From assembly GCF_042687825.1 (NCBI RefSeq), contig NZ_JBHUQE010000013.1, positions 1-64,000 on the forward strand: a DNA stretch of 64,000 bases, in the 5' to 3' direction. This DNA comes from Sedimentitalea sp042687825 (lineage in GTDB: Bacteria > Pseudomonadota > Alphaproteobacteria > Rhodobacterales > Rhodobacteraceae). Positions 8,224 to 16,892 of this stretch are shown here, one piece after another; position 1 is the stretch's first letter; every line of letters starts with the position of its first letter. The notes below the pieces were generated by a model. That model saw nothing but the letters and a program-made list of their open reading frames with translations, made no database searches and had not been told where the DNA came from. The position numbers were made by a program, and so were the translations under genes.

Positions 8224-9417
8224 TCAGCCCTTGACGGCCTTGACGATCTTCTGGGCACCGTCCTTGAGGTTGTCGGCGGCAATCACGTCGACATCGGAGT
8301 TATTGATGATGTCCTTGCCCTTTTCGACGTTTGTGCCTTCCAGACGAACGACCAAAGGAACCTGCAGGCCGACCTCTTTCACCGCCGCGACAACGCCTTC
8401 GGCGATGACGTCACAGCGCATGATGCCACCGAAGATGTTGACCAGGATGCCTTTTACCTGCGGATCGCTGGTGATGATCTTGAACGCTTCGGTCACCTTT
8501 TCCTTGGTGGCCCCGCCGCCGACGTCGAGGAAGTTGGCCGGTTCCGCGCCGTAAAGCTTGATGATGTCCATCGTCGCCATCGCCAGGCCTGCGCCGTTGA
8601 CCATGCAGCCGATTTCGCCATCCAGCGCGATATAGTTCAGGTCGAACTTGCTGGCTTCCAGTTCTTTGGGATCTTCTTCGGTCGTGTCGCGCAGCTCGGC
8701 GATGTCGGGATGGCGATAGACCGCGTTGCTGTCAAAGCCCATCTTTGCGTCCAGACATTTCAGATCACCGCTGTCGGTCACGATCAGCGGGTTGATCTCG
8801 AGCATCTCCATGTCTTTCTCGACGAACATCCGATACAGCGTGCCCATCAGCGCGACGCATTGCTTGACCTGCTTGCCGCTGAGATTCAGATTAAAGGCGA
8901 TGCGACGGCCGTGGAACGGCTGATAGCCGGTGGCCGGATCGACACTGAACGACAGGATCTTTTCGGGGGTCTTGGCGGCGACCTCTTCGATGTCCATGCC
9001 GCCCTCGGTCGAGCAGACAAAGCTGATGCGGCTGGTCTGGCGGTCCACCAGCAGGGCCAGGTACATCTCGGTTTCGATGCCGCTGCCGTCTTCGATGTAG
9101 ATGCGGTTGACCTGCTTGCCGGCAGGACCGCTCTGATGCGTGACCAGAGTGCGGCCGAGCATCTTCTTGGCTTCTTCAGCGGCCTCTTCGACCGATTTGG
9201 TCAGGCGCACACCGCCTTTTTCGCCGGCATCGGCCTCTTTGAATTTACCCTTGCCGCGGCCACCCGCGTGGATCTGTGCCTTGACCACCCACAATGGGCC
9301 GTCCATTTCTCCGGCGGCGGTCTTGGCTTCTTCGGCCCGAAGTACAACGCGGCCATCTGAAACCGGCGCACCGTAGCTGCGGAGAAGGGCCTTGGCCTGA
9401 TATTCGTGGATGTTCAT
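8224..9417 (-). CDS. sucC: succinyl-CoA ligase (ADP-forming) beta subunit
   Basis: The beta subunit has the ATP-grasp fold that binds nucleotide and metal. The product is 397 residues and starts at the canonical MNIHEYQAKALL; 14 further in-frame codons upstream have no family match. Visible motifs are the HAGGRGKG nucleotide-binding loop, EINPL and NGAGLAMATMD in the ligase domain, and NIFGGIMRCD near the C-terminus. It is the first suc gene of the minus-strand operon. The region upstream (9418-9690) holds a pair of TGTGATCAC palindromes likely to control the whole operon. Confidence 0.97.
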   Translation of the reverse strand: MNIHEYQAKALLRSYGAPVSDGRVVLRAEEAKTAAGEMDGPLWVVKAQIHAGGRGKGKFKEADAGEKGGVRLTKSVEEAAEEAKKMLGRTLVTHQSGPAGKQVNRIYIEDGSGIETEMYLALLVDRQTSRISFVCSTEGGMDIEEVAAKTPEKILSFSVDPATGYQPFHGRRIAFNLNLSGKQVKQCVALMGTLYRMFVEKDMEMLEINPLIVTDSGDLKCLDAKMGFDSNAVYRHPDIAELRDTTEEDPKELEASKFDLNYIALDGEIGCMVNGAGLAMATMDIIKLYGAEPANFLDVGGGATKEKVTEAFKIITSDPQVKGILVNIFGGIMRCDVIAEGVVAAVKEVGLQVPLVVRLEGTNVEKGKDIINNSDVDVIAADNLKDGAQKIVKAVKG

Positions 9418-9524
9418 AAAACTGTCCCGTCTGACTGTGATCAAAGGCGGTATACGCAACCCGAATGCAGGCAGTTAAACGATATTTTGACGCAGGGGCG
9501 GGTTTTTCGCAAAAAAGCGACATT

Positions 9525-9555
9525 TGTGATCACGTGAGAAAAACGTGTGATCACA
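9525..9555. promoter_or_regulatory. paired TGTGATCAC palindromes upstream of sucC
   Basis: Two copies of the palindrome TGTGATCAC(G/A) lie at 9525-9534 and 9546-9555. Their centres are exactly 21 bp apart, and the whole block forms a 12-bp inverted repeat (ATTTGTGATCAC / GTGATCACAAAT). The near edge is about 108 bp from the sucC start. The same pair with the same spacing lies upstream of sdhC at 16744-16774. The GT-N4-AC core resembles operators of GntR-family regulators; GntR-type AkgR is a known activator of TCA genes in Rhodobacter sphaeroides. The assignment to AkgR is inference. A weaker third copy (TGTGATCAAA) lies at 9436-9445. Confidence 0.75.
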
Positions 9556-9632
9556 AATATAGCCGGGGCGTCAGTACGACCAACCACGCGGGGGGGCGGA
9601 TCGCGATTCGGGCACACAATGAAACACACAAT

Positions 9633-9660
9633 GAAAAACGCCGCCCGGTGCAGGCGGCGT
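9633..9660 (-). terminator. intrinsic terminator of the VPLPA-CTERM gene
   Basis: A perfect 8-bp stem (ACGCCGCC / GGCGGCGT, 7-nt loop) is followed by five T residues on the minus strand, 30 bases after the stop codon. This isolates the gene from the suc operon downstream. Confidence 0.85.
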
Positions 9661-9690
9661 CATCTACAGTTGCGACGATTCCGAGGGCTG

Positions 9691-10434
9691 TCAGGATGGT
9701 TTGCGACGTCGCGCTGCCCACCCCATCAGGCCGAGTCCGCCAACCAAAAGGGGCAGGGATGCCGGGACCGGCACCTGGGCAGTTACGGACAGTACCGAGA
9801 GATAGATTTCCTTGCCCGGTGACGTGCCGTTGCTGGTGAACAGAAAAGAGCCCCCCGCGCCCAGGCCGGTCAGGATAACCTGACCATTTGCACCCGTATC
9901 ATAGGCGACGCCGTTGATCAGAATGGCATCGGTCGTATTGCTGATCAGGTTGTGGTCTGCATCGCGAATCTGCAGGCCGGTCAGTTCCACGCCCAGATTG
10001 AAGCTCAGTTTCAGTTCCTCGGGGCTGACCAGATTGTCATCACCCGGATTGCTGCCGATGCGGCTGGAGCACTGGCTTTTGCCGGCATCCGCACCTGATC
10101 CGATCAGGCCGCTGGAGCAGACACCCAGACCGGCAAAGGGACCGCGCGAATCCATGAACGGGTCGGCTGCCGCCCCTGTGGCTTTTGTCGCAGATGCGGT
10201 CACGGTGATCCCGTCCTTGGAATTGCCACCCAGCGTGCCGGCCGCCGTTGCAGTGGAATTCCCGTCAACTGTCGAAATGCCATACACTTGATCGAAAGTG
10301 CCTTCGTATCTGCTGTCGGAAGCGTTGGCGAACCAAAAGGCGTTCGCATCGGCTCCGAAATCAAATGTGGCTGCGCCTGCGGTGGTTCCGGCAAGGCACG
10401 CGGCGAAGGCCGTGGCGGTCAGTTTCTTGAGCAT
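9691..10434 (-). CDS. secreted VPLPA-CTERM sorting-domain protein
   Basis: A 247-residue exported protein. It begins with a signal peptide (MLKKLTATAFAACLAGTTAGA) and ends with a PEP-CTERM-like tail: VPVPASLPLLVGGLG, a hydrophobic segment and the basic cluster RRRK. This arrangement is the VPLPA-CTERM signal that an exosortase recognises and cleaves. The middle part is low in charged residues, with FDFGADANAFWFAN and one DNLVSPEELKLSF stretch that resembles extracellular adhesive or matrix proteins of the class; I cannot assign a precise role. AAGGGG precedes the ATG. It has its own terminator, so it is an independent unit between mdh and the suc operon. No exosortase gene is in the window. 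Confidence 0.85.
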   Translation of the reverse strand: MLKKLTATAFAACLAGTTAGAATFDFGADANAFWFANASDSRYEGTFDQVYGISTVDGNSTATAAGTLGGNSKDGITVTASATKATGAAADPFMDSRGPFAGLGVCSSGLIGSGADAGKSQCSSRIGSNPGDDNLVSPEELKLSFNLGVELTGLQIRDADHNLISNTTDAILINGVAYDTGANGQVILTGLGAGGSFLFTSNGTSPGKEIYLSVLSVTAQVPVPASLPLLVGGLGLMGWAARRRKPS

Positions 10435-10653
10435 GGTTTACCCCTTAAAAAATGCTTTTTCATCTATTTTATCTATCGCTGGGCGTGGGGCGCCAAAACA
10501 CTTGGGCAAGCACGCCGTACGTCCGAGATTCGTTTCCATTTGAAAAGATAGTGCAAAAAAATTGATGCGATTCAACAAGATTACCAAATGGTTAATGTCA
10601 CCCTTGATTGAAGCACGGCATGGTTGCAAAAGCCGCGGTGATATCCAGGCAAG

Positions 10654-10685
10654 AAAAAGCCGGCCAACTGCAAGAGCTGACCGGC
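10654..10685 (-). terminator. intrinsic terminator of mdh
   Basis: An 11-bp stem with two G-U pairs (GCCGGTCAGCT with AGTTGGCCGGC, 5-nt loop) is followed by TTTTTC on the minus strand, 20 bases after the mdh stop. Confidence 0.88.
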
Positions 10686-10705
10686 AATAGGCGTGGCTGC
10701 AAGGC

Positions 10706-11668
10706 TTAGCTCAGCGAGCTGTCGATACCCTTGCAGGCGTCAACCAGGCCTTTGACCGCGTTGACAGAATTGTCGAACATCGCCTGCTCGTCCTTGGTCA
10801 TCTGGATGTCGATGACCTTTTCGATGCCTCCGGCACCAATGACGGTCGGCACGCCGACATACATGCCTTTCAATCCCAGGGCGCCATCGACATAGGCAGC
10901 ACAGGGCAGGACGCGTTTCTGGTCCTTCAGATAGGCTTCGGCCATTTCGATGGCGGACGTCGCGGGCGCGTAGAACGCGCTTCCGGTTTTCAGCAGGCCG
11001 ACGATCTCGGCGCCGCCATCCCGGGTGCGCTGCACGATGCCATCCAGTTTCTCCTGCGTGGTCCAGCCCATCTTGACCAGATCCGGCAGCGGAATACCGG
11101 CAACGGTGGAATACCGGGTCAGCGGAACCATGGTATCGCCGTGACCACCCAGGACAAATGCCGTGACGTCCTTCATCGACACGCCGAACTCGTCCGCCAG
11201 GAAGTGACGGAACCGCGCGCTGTCCAGCACACCGGCCATGCCGCAGACTTTTTCGCGGGGCAGACCGCTGAATTCGCGCAGCGCCCAGACCATGGCGTCC
11301 AACGGGTTGGTGATGCAGATCACAAAGGCGTTCGGCGCGTGATCGCGGATGCCTTCGCCGACCGATTTCATGACTTTCAGGTTGATGCCCAGCAGATCGT
11401 CGCGACTCATGCCCGGCTTGCGCGGCACACCGGCGGTGACGATGCAGACATCCGCACCGGCGATGTCGGCATAGGACTGGGTGCCGGACAGGGCGGCGTC
11501 GAAACCTTCGGAGGGACCGGATTCCGCGATGTCGAGCGCCTTGCCTTCGGGTGTGCCCTCGGCGATGTCGAACAAAACGACGTCGCCCAGTTCCTTCAGG
11601 GCTGCAAGGTGGGCGAGCGTACCGCCGATCTGTCCGGCGCCGATCAGCGCGATCTTGGGTCTGGCCAT
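10706..11668 (-). CDS. mdh: malate dehydrogenase (NAD+)
   Basis: Oxidises malate to oxaloacetate in the TCA cycle. The 320-residue product is the LDH-like type of malate dehydrogenase found in alphaproteobacteria. It has the GAGQIGG dinucleotide motif (10-16), an Asp at position 34 for NAD preference, the mobile-loop VPRKPGMSRDDLL segment with substrate-binding arginines, and catalytic GGHGDTM (His176). The frame stays open about 100 codons further upstream, but the start at 11668 matches the family N-terminus MARPKIALIG. It is transcribed with the suc genes but ends in its own terminator. The TGTGATCAC motif seen at sucC is absent from its upstream region. Confidence 0.96.
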   Translation of the reverse strand: MARPKIALIGAGQIGGTLAHLAALKELGDVVLFDIAEGTPEGKALDIAESGPSEGFDAALSGTQSYADIAGADVCIVTAGVPRKPGMSRDDLLGINLKVMKSVGEGIRDHAPNAFVICITNPLDAMVWALREFSGLPREKVCGMAGVLDSARFRHFLADEFGVSMKDVTAFVLGGHGDTMVPLTRYSTVAGIPLPDLVKMGWTTQEKLDGIVQRTRDGGAEIVGLLKTGSAFYAPATSAIEMAEAYLKDQKRVLPCAAYVDGALGLKGMYVGVPTVIGAGGIEKVIDIQMTKDEQAMFDNSVNAVKGLVDACKGIDSSLS

Positions 11669-11828
11669 AGGAAGAGTTCTCCGATCCGATGAAAATTGCC
11701 GGTTGCCTAGTGCTTTATCCACCGCCGCGCAAGTCTTGCGCGCTGCGGCGCGAGCGCGCGGCAAAGCTGGCGAAACGCGATGCGATCGGGTAAAACGCTG
11801 AAATCGGAACGGCTTAGGGGGCTTGCGA

Positions 11829-12584
11829 ATGCTGGAACTGGATGCCGGGTTTTTTGCCCTGGCCGGACCGGCCGTGCTGCTTGCGGGGATATCCAAAGCC
11901 GGCTTCGGTTCGGGGGCTGCCTTTGCGTCGGCCACGATTCTGGCCCTGTCACTGCAGCCGGCGATGGCGCTGGGCATTATGCTGCCGTTGTTGATGCTGA
12001 TCGATCTGGCATCACTGCCGCCCTATTGGCGGCAATGGAGTTGGCCCGAGGCAAAGGTATTGATTCTGGGCGGAATTCCGGGAGTCGCATTGGGCGCCTG
12101 GCTGTTTCGGCAGGCCGATGACGACGTGCTGCGCCTGTTGATCGGCAGTATCGCTCTGGCATTTGTCGCTTGGCAGGTGGCCCAGCAAAAAGGATGGTTG
12201 CGCCCGAATGCCAGCAAAATGCCGACTGCCATTGGCCTGCTGGCCGGTCTGGTGACGGGATTTACCAGCTTTGTCAGCCATGCCGGTGGCCCGCCTGCCG
12301 CGATCTATCTGTTGTCGCAGCGGCTGTCCAAAACCGGGTTTCAAGGGACCACGGTTCTGGTGTTCTGGGCGATCAACATCGCCAAGGCCATTCCCTATTC
12401 GTTTCTCGGAATGTTCACAGTGCAGACGGCAAAGGCAGATCTGTTGCTGGTGCCGTTTGCTTTGTTGGGTACTTGGCTTGGCGTGCGCGCCCATCGCTTT
12501 GTGCCCGAGCTTCTGTTCTTTCGGATCACCCATGTTCTGCTGGTATTGACCGGCAGCAAGCTGATCTGGGATGCGCTGACCTGA
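11829..12584 (+). CDS. TauE/SafE family sulfite/organosulfonate-exporter-like permease
   Basis: A 251-residue inner-membrane protein with about eight hydrophobic segments. The two TauE/SafE half-repeats can be seen: GISKAGFGSGAAF in the first half and VTGFTSFVSHAGGPPAAIY in the second. Family members are thought to export sulfite, sulfonates or sulfoacetate, but the substrate here is unknown. ATG at 11829 follows AGGGGGC at good spacing; a TTG two codons upstream is possible. It is divergent from mdh, with a 160-bp gap that could hold both promoters. A second member of the family lies at 35198-36121 and shares little beyond the fold. Confidence 0.88.
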   Translation: MLELDAGFFALAGPAVLLAGISKAGFGSGAAFASATILALSLQPAMALGIMLPLLMLIDLASLPPYWRQWSWPEAKVLILGGIPGVALGAWLFRQADDDVLRLLIGSIALAFVAWQVAQQKGWLRPNASKMPTAIGLLAGLVTGFTSFVSHAGGPPAAIYLLSQRLSKTGFQGTTVLVFWAINIAKAIPYSFLGMFTVQTAKADLLLVPFALLGTWLGVRAHRFVPELLFFRITHVLLVLTGSKLIWDALT

Positions 12585-12585
12585 G

Positions 12586-12617
12586 CTGGGCTTGCCGCCT
12601 TGCGGCGACCGGCCCAG
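12586..12617. terminator. bidirectional hairpin between convergent genes
   Basis: CTGGGC pairs with GCCCAG at the base, and GCCGC-CTT-GCGGC forms an inner stem. It lies directly after the TauE/SafE stop and just before the stop of the convergent small gene. There is no T-tract. Confidence 0.5.
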
Positions 12618-12632
12618 TGTCCGCGTTGCAGG

Positions 12633-12950
12633 TCAGGCGTCGTTGCCCTGGGCGGGCAGGGCTTCGGCCAGTTCTTCGAAGGATTGGCCAGAGGCCACCA
12701 GGCATGTCATGCCCGTGGGCATGGTCACGGTGATCGTCCAGGTTCCGGTGTCTTCCGAAGCGAACACCTCAACCACGGTGCCTTGCGCTCCCAGTCCGAT
12801 GCTTTGGCGGGTCTCGCCATAGCCGGTGGCCAGTCGGTCGACAACGGTTTCCCGCGGCGCGCAATTGCGCGTCTGTTGCGCCGCGACATGCTGTGCTGCA
12901 AGAGTCATCAGGCCCAGCCCGATCGTCATGTTCAACAGTGTCTTCTTCAT
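12633..12950 (-). CDS. small secreted protein of unknown function
   Basis: A 105-residue protein with a clear signal peptide (MKKTLLNMTIGLGLMTLAAQHVAAQ). The mature part is about 80 residues with two cysteines (NCAPRE and MTCLVA) that could form a disulfide. It contains the pattern GQSIGLGAQGTVVEVFASEDTGTWT-like, with the phrase GTWTITVTMPTGMTCLVASG suggesting a small beta fold. Similar short periplasmic proteins are common in Rhodobacteraceae genomes but have no known role. The frame extends far upstream, but that part has no coding character, and AAGGGC precedes the chosen ATG. It is convergent with the TauE/SafE gene. Confidence 0.75.
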   Translation of the reverse strand: MKKTLLNMTIGLGLMTLAAQHVAAQQTRNCAPRETVVDRLATGYGETRQSIGLGAQGTVVEVFASEDTGTWTITVTMPTGMTCLVASGQSFEELAEALPAQGNDA

Positions 12951-13272
12951 GGGTTCTTGCCCTTTCGCCTGCGGCCTGCCCGCCCGGCTTGGCCCGCCGG
13001 TTCCCCGGTGTGCCGCGCTGGCCAGCCCAGAATACGTCCGCTGCCGGCCCGGTTGCCTGAAGGTCGGCGGCCTTGCCGACATGGCCCTCCTTGATCCGAG
13101 CTGACATTCGAAACACTGGCAAATGAGTGCTGAAAAGTGGTTAACACCGCGCGCGGTGCCGACCGCGCATTGAACGAGCGGGTCATTATGCTGCGTCGCG
13201 GCGATTTTCCGCTTGAACTTTCTGATTAAAAATGCCCCTTTCCGCGCAACAAAATGTCTTATGGAGAGACCC
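12951..13272. other. divergent intergenic region before mcl2
   Basis: About 320 bases with no supported gene. It must hold the promoter of the mcl2 operon on the plus strand and that of the small secreted protein on the minus strand. An AT-rich stretch at 13210-13240 (CTTGAAC, then GATTAAAAATG) is the best place for the plus-strand promoter, but the boxes are not convincing. Confidence 0.4.
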
Positions 13273-14130
<858 letters not shown>

Positions 14131-14136
14131 TCCGAC

Positions 14137-14691
14137 ATGGGCTGGGGTCTTCTTATTCTGGGCTTGGCATTGTGGTGGGCCGCCCATCTGTTCAAGCGAA
14201 TCATGCCGACGCAACGGGCCGCGATGGGCAACGCTGGCCGGGGCGCGGTGGCGCTGGCTTTGATTGCGTCGATCATGCTGATGGTGCTTGGGTTCCGCGC
14301 GGCGCCTTATGTTGAAATCTGGTCGCCGCCGGCTTTCATGGTGCATATCAACAACCTGCTGATGTTGACCGCGATCTGGATGATGAGTCCGGCCGGGCAG
14401 AAGGGGCGCGTGCTGAACAAGGTCCGGCATCCGATGCTGGCGGGGTTCCGCGCCTTTACGGTGGCGCATCTGTTGGTCAATGGCGATCTTGCCTCGATCA
14501 TCCTGTTCGGCGGTCTGTTCGTCTGGGGGCTGGTCGAAGTGATCGTGATCAACCGGTCCGAACCGGACTGGACGCCCGGACCCGCAGGCACCCTGGCCAA
14601 GGACGGGATGTTCCTGGTGGCCTCGCTGGTGTTGATGGTGGTGATCGGTCATATCCACAACTGGCTGGGATACTGGCCGTTCCCGGCGTGA
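14137..14691 (+). CDS. NnrU family membrane protein
   Basis: A 184-residue inner-membrane protein with about five hydrophobic segments. It has the NnrU family pattern: LWWAAHLFKR at the N-terminus, NKVRHPMLAGF and AHLLVNGDLASI in the middle with conserved histidines, and GHIHNWLGYWPF near the end. NnrU was first found with denitrification genes in Rhodobacter, and the family is related to the haem-binding carotenoid isomerase Z-ISO. Its role here is unknown. It starts 6 bp after mcl2 and ends 10 bp before the DUF1737 gene, so it is co-transcribed with ethylmalonyl-CoA pathway genes. Confidence 0.9.
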   Translation: MGWGLLILGLALWWAAHLFKRIMPTQRAAMGNAGRGAVALALIASIMLMVLGFRAAPYVEIWSPPAFMVHINNLLMLTAIWMMSPAGQKGRVLNKVRHPMLAGFRAFTVAHLLVNGDLASIILFGGLFVWGLVEVIVINRSEPDWTPGPAGTLAKDGMFLVASLVLMVVIGHIHNWLGYWPFPA

Positions 14692-14701
14692 GGACAACAA
14701 T

Positions 14702-14908
14702 TTGAGTACGCTTTACCGTTTCCTTTCCGAAGAGGACACATCGGCCTTTTGCCACAAGGTCAGCGCGGCGCTGGCCAAGGGCTGGGTGCTGCACGGGTCG
14801 CCGACCCAGACTTTCGATGCGGCCAGCGGCGTGATGCGCTGCGGACAGGCGGTGACCAAAGAAGTCGCGGCAGAATATGCGCCCGACATGAAACTGGGAG
14901 AACAGTGA
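14702..14908 (+). CDS. DUF1737 domain protein
   Basis: A 68-residue protein that fits the DUF1737 family: LYRFLSEEDTSAFCHKVSAAL followed by the pattern GWVLHGSPTQTFD. The likely start is TTG at 14702, with GAGG 8 nt upstream; no better ATG exists. The stop overlaps the ATG of mch (TGATG), which implies coupling. The family has no known function. Its place inside an ethylmalonyl-CoA operon could be simple hitch-hiking. Confidence 0.8.
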   Translation: MSTLYRFLSEEDTSAFCHKVSAALAKGWVLHGSPTQTFDAASGVMRCGQAVTKEVAAEYAPDMKLGEQ

Positions 14909-15954
14909 TGGCCACAGACCGAGTCGCCAAAACAAATCCGGGCCGGTTTTTCGAGGATTACGCTGTCGGGGATACGCTGACACATGCCGTTCCGCGCACC
15001 GTGTCCGGCGGTGAGCGCGCTCTGTATCATGCGCTGTATCCGGCCCGGCATGCGCTGTATTCCTCGGATGCTTTCGCGCAATCCTGCGGATTGCCGGCCA
15101 GTCCGCTGGACGATATCGCCGCTTTTCACGTGGTGTTCGGCAAGACTGTGCCGGACGTGTCGCTGAACGCCGTGGCCAATCTGGGCTATGGCGAGGGCCG
15201 CTGGCTGCGGCCGGTCTATGCCGGTGACACGCTGCGCTCGGTGTCCGAGGTGATGGGCATAAAGCAGAACTCGAACGGCAAGACCGGCGTTGTCTATGTG
15301 CGCACGCGCGGCATGAATCAGCGCGACGAGGCGGTTCTGGAATATGTCCGCTGGGTGATGGTGCGCAAGCGCGATGTCAGTGCCGATGCGCCGACCCCGG
15401 TGGTGCCGGAACTGGCCAAGGTTGTGGCTCCGGAAACACTGGTCATCCCGGAGGGGCTGGATTTCAGTGGCTATGATTTCGCCCTTGCAGGCGAGCCGCA
15501 TCGCTGGGGCGACTACGAGATTGGTGAACAGATCGACCATGTCGATGGCGTCACCATCGAAGAAGCCGAGCACATGCTGGCCACGCGCCTGTGGCAGAAC
15601 ACCGCCAAGGTGCATTTTGACGTCAACGCCCGGCCCGACGGATCGCGTCTGATCTATGGCGGTCATGTCATTTCCATGGCGCGGGCCTTGTCGTTCAACG
15701 GTCTGGCAAATGCGCAGATGGTCGTGGGGCTGAATGCCGGCGCCCATGCCAATCCTTGCCTCAGCGGCGACACGGTCTATGCCTGGTCCGAGGTGCTGGA
15801 CAGGGCGGAAACCGCTGCGCCCGGTGTCGGGGCGATCCGCCTGCGGCTGGTCGCCACAAAGGGGCACGCGCCTTTCGATCTGCGCGGCGACAACGGCAAG
15901 TACCAGCCGCAGGTGTTGTTGGATCTGGACTATTGGGCGCTGATGCCCGTCTAG
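14908..15954 (+). CDS. mch: mesaconyl-CoA hydratase (MaoC-like)
   Basis: Hydrates mesaconyl-C1-CoA to beta-methylmalyl-CoA in the ethylmalonyl-CoA pathway. The 348-residue protein has two MaoC-type hot-dog halves. The N-terminal part has FFEDYAVGDTLTHAVPRTVSGGERALYHALYP-type sequence (only parts quoted: FFEDYAVG, SGGERALYHALYP). The C-terminal half has DHVDGVTIEEAEHML and YGGHVISMARALSFNG with the catalytic-type histidine. It closely follows the Rhodobacter Mch pattern. The start at 14908 overlaps the previous stop and gives MATDRVAKTNPGRF. Its coupling to mcl2 in one operon supports the assignment. Confidence 0.93.
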   Translation: MATDRVAKTNPGRFFEDYAVGDTLTHAVPRTVSGGERALYHALYPARHALYSSDAFAQSCGLPASPLDDIAAFHVVFGKTVPDVSLNAVANLGYGEGRWLRPVYAGDTLRSVSEVMGIKQNSNGKTGVVYVRTRGMNQRDEAVLEYVRWVMVRKRDVSADAPTPVVPELAKVVAPETLVIPEGLDFSGYDFALAGEPHRWGDYEIGEQIDHVDGVTIEEAEHMLATRLWQNTAKVHFDVNARPDGSRLIYGGHVISMARALSFNGLANAQMVVGLNAGAHANPCLSGDTVYAWSEVLDRAETAAPGVGAIRLRLVATKGHAPFDLRGDNGKYQPQVLLDLDYWALMPV

Positions 15955-16009
15955 GCCGGTTTCTGCAATCGGGATAGGCGGGGCCTGTCGCGGTTGCTAG
16001 ACTGCTGCA

Positions 16010-16729
16010 ATGTCTGATTGGCGTGCTTGGCCTCTGCTTGTGTTGGCGACGTTGACGATGTTCGCGTCGCTGCCGGCGCGGGCCTGCGATCTGGCCCTGA
16101 TCCTGGCTGTGGATGTCTCTGGGTCGGTGGATGCCGGCGAATATCGCATCCAGATGGACGGGTTGGCCGAGGCCTTGCGCGACGGGGTGGTATCCGAGGC
16201 CCTGGTGCGCGGTCAGGCCGAGTTGATGTTGATGCAATGGACCGGCTCGTCGCGTCAGCAAATCACCATTCCCTGGGTGCGGATCGACAGTTTCGCAACG
16301 CTGGACCGTCTGGCCGACCGCATTGCCGCGGATCAGAGGGTCTGGCGCAACTATTCCACCGCGATTGGCGAGGCGCTGACCTTTGCCCTGCCAGCCTTTG
16401 GCCAGGTTGCGCATTGCACCCGGCACATTATCGATGTCTCGGGCGACGGGCCCTCGAACGAAGGGATCGCCCCGCGCGAGGCGCATGCGCTGGTCAGGCA
16501 GGCCGGGGTCACCGTGAACGCGATCGCCATCGAGGAAAGCGAGCCGGACCTCACGGCCTATTTCTTTGAAAACGTGATTGTTGGCGAAGGAGCATTTGTG
16601 GTTTCGGCCCGCGGTTTTGCCGACTATCCTGATCGCATTCGCAAAAAACTGCTGCGCGAGGTGTCCCGGCAAACGGCGGGCAATGCGGCCACGGCGGTCG
16701 ACGGGCCACAGCCGCAGCCGCTTCGCTGA
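16010..16729 (+). CDS. DUF1194 protein with von Willebrand factor type A fold
   Basis: A 239-residue exported protein. It has a signal peptide (through about residue 25, ending in PARA), then a cysteine and the metal-ion-dependent adhesion site DVSGS (residues 35-39). Conserved DUF1194 features follow: VDAGEYRIQMDGLAEAL, MLMQWTGSSRQ, NYSTAIGEAL, and HIIDVSGDGPSNEG. Two cysteines (CDLALIL, HCTRHI) may form a disulfide. The family is predicted to be periplasmic or surface-bound, with unknown partners. No clear Shine-Dalgarno is visible before the ATG. It lies alone between mch and the sdh operator. Confidence 0.85.
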   Translation: MSDWRAWPLLVLATLTMFASLPARACDLALILAVDVSGSVDAGEYRIQMDGLAEALRDGVVSEALVRGQAELMLMQWTGSSRQQITIPWVRIDSFATLDRLADRIAADQRVWRNYSTAIGEALTFALPAFGQVAHCTRHIIDVSGDGPSNEGIAPREAHALVRQAGVTVNAIAIEESEPDLTAYFFENVIVGEGAFVVSARGFADYPDRIRKKLLREVSRQTAGNAATAVDGPQPQPLR

Positions 16730-16743
16730 TTCGGCATCAGGCT

Positions 16744-16774
16744 TGTGATCACAGGCGTGCGCACCGTGATCACA
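16744..16774. promoter_or_regulatory. paired TGTGATCACA palindromes upstream of sdhC
   Basis: TGTGATCACA at 16744-16753 and CGTGATCACA at 16765-16774 have centres exactly 21 bp apart, the same spacing as the pair before sucC. The near edge is about 119 bp from the sdhC start. A TATAAA at 16854-16859 downstream could be the -10 box, without a good -35 box, as expected for an activator-dependent promoter. A GntR-type (AkgR-like) activator is the best candidate by known biology in Rhodobacter, but this is inference. Confidence 0.75.
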
Positions 16775-16892
16775 GATGGCCGGTTTTGTGCCAAACCGCG
16801 CCAAATAACCGCGCCTAAAGTCGGATGGCGCAGGTGACAGCCAAAATAAATCCTATAAAAACGAGCCAGCGCACAACGCAAAAGGAGTTGTC

